Positions 12,036 to 24,810 of a stretch of DNA of 64,000 bases are shown in pieces. The number at the start of each line of letters is the position of its first letter. Within the stretch, counting starts at the first letter, position 1. Source of the DNA: [Phialemoniopsis] sp. UDSM-2020 (Eukaryota > Ascomycota > Sordariomycetes > Thyridiales > Thyridiaceae); the NCBI GenBank assembly GCA_018873225.1, contig JAEILZ010000002.1, forward strand, positions 992,001 to 1,056,000, read 5' to 3'. The notes below the pieces were generated by a model. That model had not been told where the DNA came from, did not search any database, and saw only the letters and a list, made by a program, of their open reading frames with translations. Made by a program: the position numbers and the translations under genes.

Positions 12036-12923
12036 ATGCGATAGAATCCTCCTTTGCAACTCCATTACATAGGGCCTACAATAGCTTAATTCTAGTTACT
12101 AGCTGTTCTTGTAAGCATGACTATAACAAGCTCACTAAATAACTTTCGGGGTGGTACCAGCTGCGAAAAACCCTTGTGAGTCTTTGCTCCGTCACGATGC
12201 GCGCTGCTGTCGAGTAGTAGTTTGCGATTGTTTTTCGTTATTCTTGTTGTGCTTTTGGGGTCGAAATCAGATCGTCCTGCGACCGCACGCACGCCTGACC
12301 GAAAAGTTTGCCACCTTCCGCCCCGCCTTGCAGAGTGTCATCCCCAGGCCGTCGGCTCAGTCTGTGGGCTTTCATATGAACATCACGATCAGGCTCCTCG
12401 ATCATGTAGCCCGGAATGCTACATCACACTTGCCCATGCTTACCGAAGGGAACAGAAGCAAACGCTCGAGGTATACAGGAACAGACACCCATCCCTGTCC
12501 CTCCTTACTCTAACACGTGAAGGATCGCCAATACTGTCGTCATCGATAAGGCTTGAAAATTATCGAGCTGCAGCAACTTAATCTAGGTTCAGTTCACAGC
12601 ATCCACGCCCCCCTTAGCTGAACCAATGCTCTGCGAAATGTCGATGCATGGGTTTCACAGGTTATGCAGGCTTTATGTCGTCAGGCGTCGTATGCACTAG
12701 GCTTTTCGGAGGCGGTACAGTGTCACAAATTGCTCACGGCTGGTAACACCACTTTTCCTAAAAATGGATACACAGAGGCTAGTACGCCTTGCAAGCCTGC
12801 ACTCAGGCTGACGATAAAACGTGAGGAATGAAGGATTTCAGTCCTGGAAATCTTCGTGCTTCTCGTGCTTCACTATGTCGGGGTTGGTAAATTCAGCAGC
12901 AACAGTTCAGGTTCTCTCTTCCG
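12036..12923. other. Intergenic region, about 0.9 kb
   Basis: Nothing with coding character was found. It contains the 3' flank of the SGNH gene and the promoter of the DUF3176 gene. Confidence 0.45.
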
Positions 12924-15104
12924 ATGGACGAGATGGAGGACATGGCATCTCCAGACTCCAGACGCGACCCTAATACCTCCCTATATACCCTCGGCCCCTT
13001 GCATTTCGAATCCATCTCCTCGGTCAGTGACATTTCTACGCTGCACCGGGACCACCCTCTCTTTGCCCGCCAGTCTTCCTCTTCTGAAGACTCTCTTCTG
13101 TCAACCGAACACACTACGGATGCCAATACAGCGCGCGACGATGACACTCCGCGACCCTCGAGCCAAAGCGAGACAGGGAACCCTACAGTCGATGTCGAAA
13201 AACTACCACCTGAACCGGTCGCTGCGCCCAGAAAGCGCGACTGGCTTCTAGAGTTTGTGGCGATCATCATCAGCATTGCCTCTCTATGCAGTCTCTTCGG
13301 CGTCCTGGGTAAATACGATGGTGTTCCGATGGATGCCTGGAGTGGTGCATTCTCGCTCAACACCATTGTCTCGATACTGTCCATCACCATGAAGACCCCG
13401 CTCGCCTTCGTGATTGGATCTTGTCTGGGCCAAGGCAAGTGGACCTGGTTCCGCAAGAGACAGGGTCCAGTCGGTGGCTTCGCCGCGTTTGACGAGGCTA
13501 GTCGTGGCCCCTTGGGGTCCTTGATGCTGTTGTGGCGTTTCAAATCACGGTGGGTGGTCAGCGCACAGGGCTTAGATATTCAATGAGTCTGACGTTAATG
13601 ATTTAGACACTGGGCTTCCTTGGGTGCTTGGGTGACCTTGGCGCTCCTCGCTGTTGACCCTTTCCTTCAGGCAGTCATCATGTATCCCGGCCAGTCCGAG
13701 TCCTCCCACACCGGCGCCTCAATGGCGACCAGCGCGTCCGGCTTGGATATTGGAGACTGGTTTTACCAAAGCATGGCTATCTTAGACTACAATCCGGCCA
13801 CTAGTCCCGACCCCAACTTTCTTAAGGCCCATCGACTCCTACCGGACGTCATCATGTCAGCAACAACCCTCATAGGCTTTGTCAGCTCCACCACCTCCAC
13901 CTCTCTAGACTTGCCACCGGTCACCTGCCACACGGCGAACTGTTCGTGGCCTATCTATCCCTCGCTCGGTATCTGTGGCTCGTGCTCAGACGTCTCGGAC
14001 AAGGTCTTCTCAGAGTCAAAGCAGGGAATGCCGGATGAAAGTCCGCTCGGCATCTACACTTTCATGAGCACGAAGTTCGTCGCGAATTATACCAAGTATG
14101 TCATACCTTATGGCCGAGAGAACAGGCTCGTGCTGGAGAGGGTGGACGGGCTTTATGACCAAGGCGCACTCAGCCCTCTGGATCCTAGAGTATCAATCGA
14201 CGTGGCATTCTCCCCCTGGGCTACTTATAACTTCAAGGAGTCGGATAGTCTGCTGGCTGCTTTCGTCATCCTGGAGGCCGAAAACGGGTACTGGGATCGT
14301 CGCGTACCATGGGAAAGAGCAGCCATCAAAGCGAAAGAGTGCGCATTAGAGTTCTGCACCAGGGTCTATCAAACTGAAGTCCGCAACCAGGTGATACACG
14401 AAGTCCCCATTGCGCACCAGTCTCGTCGAGTGCCCACGTCCTTCAAACCAGTAAAAGTAACGAATCAAACCAAGTGGAAAGCATACGACTCTGAATTCGG
14501 AAACTCCCTGGCCGCTTCCCACTTCCCTAGGACAATGGAGGAGAAGAGTACTGGCCTCGGCGGCTTCACCTTCCTCCTCCCTCGAAACGACCTTCAGCTC
14601 GAGATCCTAGCCGCCGACGGTGAGGTCAATTCGGTCTTCAACATCACTCAGAAGAGCATAGCCACCTGGCAAGACTACCTTGGCAACAACGACACCATTA
14701 CGCAAATCACATTTGCCCTCTCGACGTCGACAAACCTGACCAAGACATTCGAGAACACAGCCAAGCTCTTGACATATCGCATGCGCGACCTTAATGGGAC
14801 GCAGGTCGTAGGAACGGAGTCACGATGGGTTGTGTACATCCGCATCAGATGGGGTTTCCTAGCCTTTCCCGTAATCTCAGCAGTGGCGGGTCTATGCTTC
14901 GCCATCGGAGCGGTGTGGGAGTCCCGGAAGCTCGACCTGCCCACTATGAAGACCGACGCATTGGCTATGTTGCTTCATGGGCTCGACAGCGACACAACCG
15001 CCTTACTCAGAGAGAAGGATGGGGACGGCAAAGCAAAAGATATTCAGGTCAGACTCGAGAATGGAAGTGAAGGGCTGAAATTGAGGTCGGGAGAGAGGGC
15101 ATGA
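12924..15104 (+). CDS. DUF3176 family membrane protein, 707 aa
   Basis: Two exons, 12924-13549 and 13607-15104, joined by a 57-bp intron. The protein starts with about 100 disordered Ser/Asp-rich residues. TM segments follow in the block LLEFVAIIISIASLCSLFGV, around SILSITMKTPLAFVIGSCLG, and in SLGAWVTLALLAVDPFLQAV. A large extracytoplasmic domain comes next, with a Cys cluster (VTCHTANCSWP, LGICGSCSDV) and many N-glycosylation sequons. A last TM segment sits near 14850-14910 (FLAFPVISAVAGLCFAIGAVW). This topology and the Cys-rich motif are typical of the fungal DUF3176 proteins, whose biochemical role is not established. Length is in the family range. Confidence 0.85.
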
Positions 15105-15400
15105 GATACCAACCAGACATTCCGTGCAATGACCAAGGAGGCGAGAACGGTCGACGTTCTCTTGACTTTTAACGTGCCTTGAAGGTATTGAGCAGAGGTA
15201 ATGGAAATAGGGCACACCGCACACGATATTGTAAAATTTCAAAAATAATCAAGCTTTCGATTGAGATTTTCATCGCACAAACTACACTGCCGGTGGAGAC
15301 TACCTTGTGGAGATACGAAACGTATCCTCCTGGGAATGGGGTATCAAAAGTACACGCAGTCTTTTCGTCCTCCCCGTCCGCCGTCGACTTGTGTCCTGTC

Positions 15401-17399
15401 CTACTCTTTCTCCTTCTCGTCTTCCTTCTGGTCACCCATTGCAGCATCAACCACCATCCTCTCCTGCGGGAAGACCTTGTAGTAGTAATTTCCCGCATCG
15501 CCAAGTGCGTGACCAACCTCAACCATCATCTCTTCCCTCTCCGCAACAGCTCCTTCCGCAATCTTGAGGTCGGCAGCGAGGCGCGCATTGGTGTAGTCGA
15601 CGAGCCTGATCTGATTCTGGGCATCCGCGATCGTCTCGTTCGTCTCGTCCTGAAACAGGTGCCAGGCCTGCTGCCAGCGCTCGTCGCTCGCGGCAGCCAG
15701 TCTCTGAGAGGCCTGGAGCAGGTCGTTGTGGTCGGCAATGTCTTGTCTCGTCTTCTCTCGAGCCTCCTCAAGTTCCTTCAGATGGTCGACGGCAAGCTGT
15801 CGATACTCGGCCAAAGCTCGCTCCAGGCGTTGTATCTCCTCCTCTTGCTCCTGGACCCTCTGGGAGTATCTAGTCTCATGTGTCTGTAGCAATGTGTCCT
15901 TCTCTGCGAGTTCTTTCTTGAGTTTCTCAACAAGCTCCACGCCCTGGATATGTTGTTTACGCAATTTGCGCATCTCGTTGCGAAGTTCGTCGGCCTGTAT
16001 ATAACATCGTCAGCATCAGTCAAACGTAAAGTGATTGTCGATTCTTACATCTTCCTGGGCTTCGGTGAGCTCCTGCCTCTTCTCATCTACCACTCTAGCA
16101 TGGTTCTCTTCCGCCTTCAAAATTCTCTTCTCCAATTCCGCGTTCTGTTCTTTGATTTTTGAGATCTGAAGGTTATCACCCTGCCTGTTAGCCACGGAAC
16201 CACAGGCGCTTTGATGTTGAACATTATACCTCGAGCCGGGAGAGCTTTTGCTTGAAACTGCTCTCATACAAAGCACTAGAAACCTCTCGAAATTTGCCAA
16301 ACGCTGTCTCTTCGGCGGCTTTCGCACTCTTGAGAGCGGCGGCGTGTTCCCGAACTGTGTTACTGTACTGGACCACTTCCTCCTCCACCTTCGTGAGTTT
16401 GCGTTGTATTCTCGTCTTCTCATTCTCGGTATGGCAATGTTTCAGCTTTAGCTCGCGGACTTCACCGCTGTGCTTCACCGAATCTTGCCCGTTCTTGGCT
16501 CGAAGTCTTGTGTTCTCGTCGGTGACCTGGGTAGCCCGCTTTTCGAGTTTCCGAAGAGCCTCGCGGTGCTTGTTCATGTCTTCCTCGGCCTTGTTGATCA
16601 TCTCTTGAAGCCTCTTCTGTTCGGACTCAGCCTGCGTGTTCTTCTGTTCCAGCTCGCGGACACGATCTTGAAGTTTGGTCTTGTCAGGGCCTGGAGCCGC
16701 AGTCTTCGTCAGCCTAATGAGCTCCGCTTGAGCGGGCGCTTGGTCGAGTCGCTGCTTCAGAGCTCGGTTCTCGGTCTTGAGTTTCTCTATCTCGGCCGTA
16801 AACACGTCATTCTGAATGATCTTGGCTGGCGTAGGCGATTTGGCGACCGAGCCCAATTTCGATCTAGAGAATACGTATGGCGGCGGGGCGGCTGGGTCGG
16901 CTGGGTCGGCTTTCAGCTGAGATGTCGGTATCTGCTTCCGGACGCTTCCCTCTGGGGTCGCCAGTCCATATCTGACTCGTTTCCTCGGAGAAGAAATCTC
17001 CTCAGAGGCGGGTGTCTTCCGCTTAGCCTTTTGCTGCATCTGGGCCGGCAAATCATCATCAACATCACTAATGACGATGGGCGATGCGGCACTGGTACCG
17101 GTGCACATTGTTTTGGGAAGAGGGATCTGGAGATTGGTTAGCCGACTGGGTTAAGTTTGACTCATGGGGAAAAAATGGATCGCAATTGAAGCGGGGTTGT
17201 TTGTGACAGCAAAGCCTGTCATAAACGGCAATACAGTAAACGAGGGTACACGTACTGGTCCTGGCGGGGTGGAATCGGTTCGCACAAAAATGCAGTCCTC
17301 AGTTTGCTCCCGGCTATCAGCACGATGATCTTCCCTGATCATTTCACGCTCCTGTCTCTTCGCAAGTACTGGTTTCTTTCGACGAAGCTTGGGAGGCAT
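15401..17399 (-). CDS. Long coiled-coil protein with basic N-terminus, 583 aa
   Basis: Four exons on the minus strand: 17399-17256, 17126-16230, 16165-16049 and 15994-15401. The first exon (MPPKLRRKKPVLAKRQ) joins in frame across a 129-bp intron to IPLPKTMCTG; a shorter model could start at the internal ATG at 17108. Residues about 60-130 hold an acidic SDVDDD patch and basic NLS-like KRKTP and SPRKRVRYG, suggesting the nucleus. From about residue 160 to near the C-terminus the sequence is almost continuous heptad-type coiled coil (ENRALKQRLDQ, KLQDRVRELEQKN, EKLKKELAEKDTLLQ). No catalytic domain is visible. It may be a chromatin, kinetochore or cytoskeletal structural protein, but that is only inference from composition. 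The acidic tail is DQKEDEKEKE. Confidence 0.75.
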
Positions 17400-19294
17400 G
17401 ACGCTGTTGGGAGACGGGCGGCGTGTTGCTTGCTTGCTTTTTGTGATGGGCGACACTTCGACCAATCGATGTTTGGCTGAGGTGCAGGGATTGGAAGCAG
17501 CTACTGCAGATTGCCGACGCAGCTGCCTTGATTGGGTTGCAGGCAAAGTAAAATGAGAAGGGTAGATTTGATTGCGTTGGATCAGGTCTTTTTCGAGGGA
17601 TCGGGCGAGGGAATGAAAATCCAAAGGACGAATGAAGAAGGTATCGAGAGCTGAGAGTAGTAAGTCTAGATGCTGCTCTCAAGAAATTGCCTTTTGAGAT
17701 TTGAACAACATGCGATGGTGAATGGGAGACGAATTAGGCGAGCAGAGGCAATTTTCTGATTGGCCAGATACCTCGTGACAATAGGCAGGCAGACGCTGAA
17801 TAGCACTGCGATCAAGGCCCAGGGCTATTGAGGGCAATTCTAAGGCTGGTGGCAAGCTGAAGATCGTCTGAGGGCAGCGTGGCCCCACCTCAACGGCCAG
17901 CAGGCGATCTCGAGGCTGCTGAAGTTGAGTGTTCCAGTCAGGCGTTCGCTGTGCGGGGCGGGCATCCATGCTTTCGGCGACGGCTCACGGCACTGGGCGC
18001 CACAACAGACATCAATCTTGAAATTGATTGATGGAGGATGGGCTTCTAAACAATTTGCCCGCGAGAAGGGCGGTGAACTATTGAATCGGGTTTTCCTTTC
18101 GGGTAGGCGGGGTAGAGTGCAACGACAGAAGGAAGGTGCAATCTGCGAAACGGGTAGGCGCCCTAGGGTCCAAAAACGGAGACAGCCGCATGAGCATCGA
18201 TCCGCATCTAAATAGCGAGCACACAGAACGGGACCCCATCCCCGGTGGCACAACGTCTCAGTGCGACTTTGTATTTCATGACTTGACAGACCTTTTACGA
18301 CACATGAGGGACTGGAACTCGCGACCTGACACTGCTGAATTTGTAGTCTTCAGGACGATAATTCTACACTTCCCAGCCTTCTTGACAGTGCTAAGCGACA
18401 GAAGCAACAGTGTCGGAGGGTTCACGGCACCAGCGAAGTTGGCTGAGTCTGTTTGACGGGTCGATCTGACGAGTCGGGCTGAGCCCATATTTTCCCGCCG
18501 CTAATGCGATCAAGTGGATCCTTAGTTGTGCAGGTACATCAAGCAAACACCTCAGTCCTCAGATTCGTCGAGGTAAGGGCCTGCATCATTGGATTGGCAG
18601 TCGATCCTCGTACGCTCAGCTGAAAGAGAGTTCTTCCTAAGAAGTGGCGTTCTAGATATCCAAATCTTTACCCATTGGATTGGGGCTTAGTGAAGCTACA
18701 GTTGCATCAACTCAGTGACGGGTGTGCCTTGGTCGGTCCCACTTTAAACGAGCACCTCACTCCTTGTTGTGCTGGAACAGTTGTGCCCACGACACGCTCT
18801 TTGACGATTCTTGATCCTCACAAAGATCACGACTCGTTCAAAGATTGTCGTCCATGGACAGTCCGAGGAGCTTGAATCCAGCAGACTGATCTGGCGAGTA
18901 TGCACTACGCCTGTGCTCAGCCGTTAAAGTCCGAGTTGGATCCACACAACTAACGCCGATGCTATTTCGGCGATACTGAAGCACCAAGCCTCAATTTGAG
19001 ATTGCCACAGCGCGTTATCCATCGAACAGAGACACTGTACTGTCAATGCCCGGTTCAGCTCCGTTAAAGTCCGGCTGTGACCCGCTCCGAAGCATCATGG
19101 TCCCGCCCGCCAAGCGGCTTCAGCCTCGAGATGGAAATCATATAAATACCCATGAGCTGGTTGGGCTTTAGCTCTCAGGGATTCAACGTGTCTATAGGTG
19201 ATTTGGGCTAATTCCTTTCTTTCACGCTCACCACGGCACTATCTCGACACCTGTCCACCACAGACACTCAGCCACTGGCCAAATTTCAACGACC
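17400..19294. other. Intergenic region, 1.9 kb, with the SDR promoter at its right end
   Basis: No supported gene. It holds the upstream region of the coiled-coil gene, then the SDR promoter with a 13-bp direct repeat and a TATA box listed separately. Confidence 0.5.
18921..19073 (+). promoter_or_regulatory. 13-bp direct repeat CCGTTAAAGTCCG in the SDR promoter
   Basis: The identical 13-mer CCGTTAAAGTCCG occurs at 18921-18933 and again at 19061-19073, which is 362 and 222 bp upstream of the SDR start. Each copy has two CCG triplets seven bases apart, the form of a direct-repeat Zn2Cys6 site. A TATAAATA box follows at about 19141. Binding is inferred. Confidence 0.5.
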
Positions 19295-20354
19295 ATGGCT
19301 TCCTCAGTGACAAGCCTCTTCAGAGTAGACGGCCTCGTGGCTGTCGTCACCGGCGGAGGAACAGGTAAGCCCATTCCTCTAGATCCTTCACGATTGCTAC
19401 AATACTGATAATATCTTCTCCAACAGGAATTGGCCGCATGATCGCCCAGGCCTTTGCCGAGAACGGCGCAAAGAAAGTCTACATCCTCGGCCGCCGCCAA
19501 GAAGCCCTCCAATCCGCCGCAGAGCCCTACCCAGCCGTCATAACCCCAATCCAATGCGACATCACCTCCAAGCCCTCTCTCCAATCCGCCGTCGACCGCG
19601 TCACCTCCGAGACAGGGCACGTCAACCTCGTCGTCTCCAACTCAGGCACCTACGGCCCCATCCCGGCCTACGAAGGCGAGACCGTGTCCGACGTCCGCCG
19701 CCGCATGTTCGACGAGGTCGACATGGACGACTTCACGCGCACCTTCCACGTCAACGTGACGGGCGCCTTCTTCGCGGCGCTCGCGTTCCTCGAGCTGCTC
19801 GACGAGGGGAACAAGCGCGCCCTGCTGAGCGGCGGGGAGGAGGGAGGCACGTATTACTACGGCAAGCCCCTGCCGACGCAGGGTGGACGGGTGCCCGCCG
19901 TGCAGAGCCAGGTCATCTTCACGGCGAGCATCGGGGCGTACCTGCGCACGAGCGGCGCGGCGCCGGCGTATGGCGGCAGCAAGGCCGCCGTTGTGCAAAT
20001 GGCTAAGCAGGCGGCGAGCATGCTCGCGCCGTTTGGGATTCGCACCAACGTTCTGGCCCCTGGATGTAAGACCCTCTTCCTGTTTGCTCTCGATTTTTGT
20101 TGGATGCTTGACTGACCCGTGTCTTTTCACATGTAGTTTTCCCGTCCGAGATGGCCGACGTCATGATCGCGCACCGCAAGCCCGAGGAGGAGCCGTTCTC
20201 AGATCCAGACTTCATCCCGGCAAGGAAATTCGGCAGTGAGAAGGAGATGGGCGGCACGGTCCTTTACCTCGCGAGTCAAGCTGGGTCTTTCTGCAATGGG
20301 CTTGTTCTCGCATTTGATGGAGGGCGGCTATCAGTGGCACAGTCATCGTACTGA
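19295..20354 (+). CDS. Short-chain dehydrogenase/reductase (SDR), 308 aa
   Basis: NAD(P)-dependent oxidoreductase of the classical SDR fold, likely cytosolic. Exons are 19295-19364, 19427-20065 and 20137-20354. The cofactor-binding motif TGGGTGIG lies at residues about 19-26, the structural motif NSGTYG near 90, and the catalytic Ser precedes YGGSK (Tyr and Lys of YxxxK). It is followed by NVLAPGFFPSEM, the PG motif after strand 6. Length is slightly longer than the 250-residue norm because of an insertion around EEGGTYYYGKPLPTQGG. The substrate cannot be told. The promoter carries a duplicated 13-mer, suggesting control by a dedicated activator. It stands alone, with an unrelated coiled-coil gene downstream. 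Confidence 0.9.
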
Positions 20355-20612
20355 AGCATTGGCACATAAATAAGAAGCCAGGGAGCGGAGGCTCGCCAAA
20401 AATTATCAAAGTGCATAGAAAGAGCACTCCGTCTCGAAATCAGTCCATCTTGGGGGGACGAAGAAATGAATGACCACAGTGTTACCGTAAAGCCTGATCC
20501 TGGCTACCTAGAGACTAATAGACACAACCCTTTTTGTTTTTCCATGACCCATTCCGATAACACTGCCTCATTGTCCTCTCCGCATTGAATGCGAATGCGG
20601 GACCAAGAGCTT

Positions 20613-22078
20613 CTACTGCTCTTCCTCCTCATTCTCCAGTTGCGGCTGGGGGGCCGAATCATCATTGCCCGACTGTAGGAGGCGAAGTCCACGGAGCTCT
20701 TGCTGCAGGCCAACGAGAGCCTGCTGCTGGACAGCGATAGTCTGCTGCTGGCCAATGAGAGTCTCGGTTTGATGGTTAACAGCCTGGACCAGATCCTGGA
20801 TGGGGTCGGTCAGGCGTTGGGTCTGATAGAAGTGGGTCTGCATGGCGTTGCAGACGTTGGTGTAGAATTGAACAATGGCTCGGTCCCTCAGGTTCTCTCT
20901 CCAACGGGCTTCCTGGCTCTCACGTCGGGTATCCTGGCAGGGGAGTCGAGTCAGATCAGCCAGAACACATCAAATCATACTGAAGAGTGAACTTACCCGC
21001 TGGGAGTTGTGGAGTGCATGAATGAACTCGTCCCGAGTGATGGGGGCGCCTCCATGCGGGACAGGAGCGAATCCAAACGGGAATGGCTGGGTGCCCATGC
21101 CATCCAGTCCGTTGCCAGAAGCTCCCGCAAACTCATACGTGCCGGGGATAGGGCCTCCTAGGTTGGCTGGGCCGTTCTGGGCTTGGGACGCCTAGTCCTC
21201 ATCCCGGAAACCGCCAGTTGCCAGCTGAGCCGCGGTCGGCCAGTTCTCGTGGCGGTAGAAAACCCAGCGCGTCTCGGTGTTGACTGGGGCAGGGGTGGCT
21301 CCGATAGTCGCGGCAGGGGTCGCTGTAGTAGTCGAAGCCGAGGTAGTGGCCGGGGTTTCCTGTGTTTTCTGCTCTCGTCAGCGAGGGGGACCTCACCGGT
21401 AAGCCGCAGAGACGTGCAAATGTCCAAAGATCTCTCCACATAGATGATTCCCGCCGCAAAGGGCACAAGTGCCCCACCGACCAGACAGTACCCGAACGGC
21501 ACATGCAATCAGAAAAGGGACCTAGTCGCCAAGAGCCGTACATGGAACTCAATCGTCGCGGTTGTCAGAGGCGCGTTACAAGGTCTCGCTTCCCTTTCCC
21601 TCATTTCGCACTCGACCCTGCCGCCAGCTTGCGCGACGCGACGAAGCTGAGCAGCCGGCTGCCCGGATTTGGGTCTCAAACTGGGATACAAACATCCGAA
21701 TGCCGACGTAAAACGACGGGGGGACGCGCAACAACCAGGACACCGCGGGAATCTTCTGCCACCGCGAAGTGGCAAAGCGTCCAACCTTGGGGCAAAGAGC
21801 GGATCGTATGCCGAAAGGAAAGTCCAGCGAAGCTCATCAGAAAAAAAGATCTTCATATGAGCTACTCGCGTATGCTGAACCATTTTGCGGACGCCTTATG
21901 TGGTGTCTTGCGACACAGGTGGGGTTGGCCACCACGAGATGCACCAAAAGGTGCGGATCTTTTTGAGAATCCAGGGGATAATGAAATTCCAAGGATGGCT
22001 TACCTGCTTCTTCTGAGCCTTGCCTGGCTCAGAGCCGTTGGCGGAGGCCTGAGCTGACTTGCGCTTGCTGCGACCCAT
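20613..22078 (-). CDS. Family member M1: basic N-terminus, in-frame UAG, coiled-coil C-terminus
   Basis: Three exons, all phase 0: 22078-22004 (25 codons, basic MGRSKRKSAQ), 21359-20997 and 20933-20613. The first intron is 644 bp and ends with the family's conserved 3' element; the second is 63 bp. The middle exon is Thr/Ala-rich, then RWVFYRHENWPTAAQ, then a TAG at 21194-21192, after which the same frame stays open with coding-like use (GGPIPGTYEFAGASGNG, ITRDEFIHALHNSQR) into the last exon. The last exon is Gln-rich coiled coil (NHQTETLIGQQQTIAVQQQA) with an acidic tail. Unedited, translation would give an 80-residue product; read through, about 251 residues. The TAG sits in the loop of a 6-bp hairpin (GGGATG / CGTCCC). 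A TATA box is at about 22322. Function unknown; a nucleic-acid-associated role is only suggested by the basic N-terminus. A decayed gene is the alternative. Confidence 0.65.
21360..22003 (-). other. Long first intron of M1 with conserved 3' element
   Basis: A 644-bp intron, long for this genome. Its 3' end (21406-21360, minus) reads GCTTACCGGTGAGGT, then C-rich sequence, then CGCTGACGAGAG, and ends in ACAG. The same block ends the first introns of the three other UAG members. The CTGAC is a good branch site. No independent gene is seen inside. Confidence 0.6.
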
Positions 22079-24152
22079 CGTGATCGTCGTTGTTGACGTG
22101 GAAAGAGGTGATCAACCGGTGAGAATGTTTGACGTGAAAAGGAAGAGTTTGAGATAATGTGCGAGGGAGTTGATGATGAAAAAAGAAGACGGAGGAGGAA
22201 AGAGGAAGGGATGAAGGGAGAGGAAGTGGGAGGGGAAGATGGCGAGGGAAAAGGTGGGAGAAGGTTGAAGGTTTGGAAGGAGGAAAGAAATTGAGAGAGG
22301 AGGGAGGGGAGGTGTGTGGCCTTTTATAGGGCTCGGGGGAAAAAAAAGGATTAGCCGAGAATTGGCCGCCGAGTGAATAGAGGGCAGCCTCTGTCAATTG
22401 TTTTTGAGAAGTGAAGCGAAAAGTGAGGTGAAGGTCAGGGTGTAGATGAAGTGACGAGGTCGTGAAGTTGGCTGGCTGGCTGGTGGGGTCTTGAGTTGGG
22501 GACAGCCGGGTTGGGAGAGCCACCGCCCTTGAGTCTAACGGCATCGCTAGCGACATACAGTGGTCTATCAAAAGATGGTATGCAGTACTGGGCAAAAGCA
22601 AATTCTCGTAGCATTATGCAATGGCTAAGTGTTCTCACAAGCTATGCTGTGGCTATCTCGGAGAGCATGGTTATATCCATGGGCTTTAGCTTCTCCCGTG
22701 CACAGCTTGAGTAGACTGCGTATTCAGAGCATCCAGTCCCTTAAGGCCATGAAGTCCCTGCATTCAATCAACATATGGGTGCTCCAATCTCCCATCCCCG
22801 AATTGCCGCCCGATCCATCGAAGCCACTGTTGTAGCAGCAATACGTCTAGATTTGATGCTTTGACAAATATGAAAACACGACTGACAATATGTCAACCAG
22901 GAGGCGAGGCGGAGATATATTTTGAGACGATTTACTGTACTAATCGTTGTTGAGTGCCGTCGTATGCTCTGAGACGCAGAATCTCGTGAAGGTGAGCACT
23001 ACTTTAAAGTTGCTAGTCCTGTTAAAGGGCCTGAAGGGAGGTCTCCTCGGTCTCAAATGCGCTCTGGTCGCCGGCGTGATGCGAAAACCTCTGACTTGCA
23101 TCCTTCCACAGCAGTCTCGACTTTTATGACTAGACAATTGCATTGAGTACGATGCCTCTCAATTCGCTTGGACAGTTACGTTCCGAGTACGGCGATGCTT
23201 GTCCGAGAGCTCTCGAAAGCATTGTTTGGTTGAGTAGGAGAGGGCAGCGACGGGTTCACAGCAATTCCTTGGTAAATCTGGTGTGTTCTATTGCAAATGA
23301 CCTTGCTTCAGAGTCAAGGACCTTTCGGATCCAGGTTCTCAGAGTGCTTTGGGAGATCACGATGTTTCTGAATTCTTCCTTCCCCTCACTGCCAAGTCTC
23401 GTTTGAATCCCTGGCCTGCCTTTGCCTCAGGCCTTGAATTTCTGAAGAGTCAAGTGGTATTCCACACTAAGAACACTCATGACCACGCCGGTATTTATTA
23501 GCGCGTTGAAGAGAGTTGTCAGAATCACAATCGGCGAGGTCTGTTGAGGTATGTTGCAGGTGGCTCGGGTATTTGTCCAGCCTTGTCGGTGGGGCTGAAA
23601 CCATTGGAGGATTGACGGTTGAAGGTACTCCGTCATCCAGGATCGCCAGGTCGGGTGCTTGAGCATGGTACTTCCACTCAAAACCTATCGGCGGAGCGGC
23701 CGAATGTATTGCTTAGACATGACTAACCAGCTCATGCTCAACGTGTATCAAAGACTACATTCGATTGTCTTTATGCTTCAGCTTACCAGTCTGGTGTTTG
23801 ATACGCTCGAAACAAACCGCCAGTGTGTATGAGTGTCAGGTCTTGTTTCCTGTGGTACTTGAACCATTCTGACCAGGTTAATGTCTTCCATAATTTGCAG
23901 ATGAGGATTTAGATTCTTCCTGTCAGATGTGCCACCTGCCCGGCTAATGCAGGCTGTAGACACGGAAATACCCAAAGGTTTTGCGATTCTCCACGGTTGG
24001 GGGCGGACTTTGGAGAAACGTCTCTTCTTCTTTCAGTGGCTGTGGAAATCTACTGAGAAGCGGGCTCTTCAAGATCGCCAAACCCTTGCACGGCTAGCTA
24101 CCACATCCAAGCGTGCCCGTCAGAGCAAGACCATTCCCATACCAAATCTATC
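22079..24152. other. Intergenic region, about 2.1 kb
   Basis: The first 300 bp upstream of M1 is very rich in A and G on the plus strand (pyrimidine tract on the M1 sense strand) and holds a TATA box at about 22322. The rest shows only short frames without splice support; I see no gene. Confidence 0.45.
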
Positions 24153-24810
24153 TCAATCTAGGTCTTCATCACTGCCCTCGCTAGGGAAGGCATAGCCCGT
24201 CACATTCTGAGCATGCTGAACTACCCAACCAACCAGTCCGGCAGCAGTTCCCACCCAGCCCTCCGTCGCGCGCGCATTATCCTCCAGCACAGCGATGTAA
24301 TTCTCATACTTTTCTTTCTCGCGCTCGCGAGCAGCCATAGCCACGTGGTAAGTCTCTTCGAGAACGCGTGAGGCTTTCATGACCTCAGCATGCTCCTCTT
24401 CGAGAACGCGTGATGCTTTCTGGGCCTCGGCATACAGAAGTTGTACCTGCTCGATCGCCGCGATCAAGGGTTCGATCTTCGCTTTCTGCTGCTGGAAACA
24501 CCGCAAGAAACACGGGTTAGCTAGAGAACAGCGGACGGTGTGTCCATCTCACGATAGCACTAACCTCACCGAGACGCTCAATAGTCTCCTGAAGATGCTG
24601 GTTCTCCTTCTTGAGACGCTCCAGCTCATGTTCGCGTTCCAAAATCTCGTTTTTGTTCTGCTCCTCTTCTCGTACCGCCTCCGGATTGTATGAGATTGAG
24701 GCGTTGTCGCGCGGCGCCATGGTGGTTAGTTGTTTGTTTTCGGGGTCTCCGTCTAGCTTGTCGGGCGCACCCGCAGTTGGCCCCATCGAGGGGTTGATTG
24801 CAGACTCCAT
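24153..24810 (-). CDS. Coiled-coil protein, 194 aa, same gene neighbourhood and style as the UAG family (R1)
   Basis: Two exons: 24810-24565 and 24491-24153, with a 73-bp phase-0 intron. The first half is disordered and acidic (PTAGAPDKLDGDPENKQ), followed by a strong coiled coil (EREHELERLKKENQHLQET). The second exon continues as coiled coil and contains an internal duplication, KASRVLEE occurring twice 14 residues apart (plus-strand repeat near 24356-24420). It ends in a Gly/Val-rich segment GTAAGLVGWVVQHAQNVTG and an acidic tail. No domain of known function is recognised. It is divergent from the next family member (25942) and lacks an internal stop and the long intron, so its kinship to the UAG genes rests on style and position only. 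Confidence 0.65.

Noticed and set aside
23143..23406. Small open frame of 87 codons in the 22-24 kb gap
   Set aside because: No start context, homology or splice partner was seen; it is likely chance.
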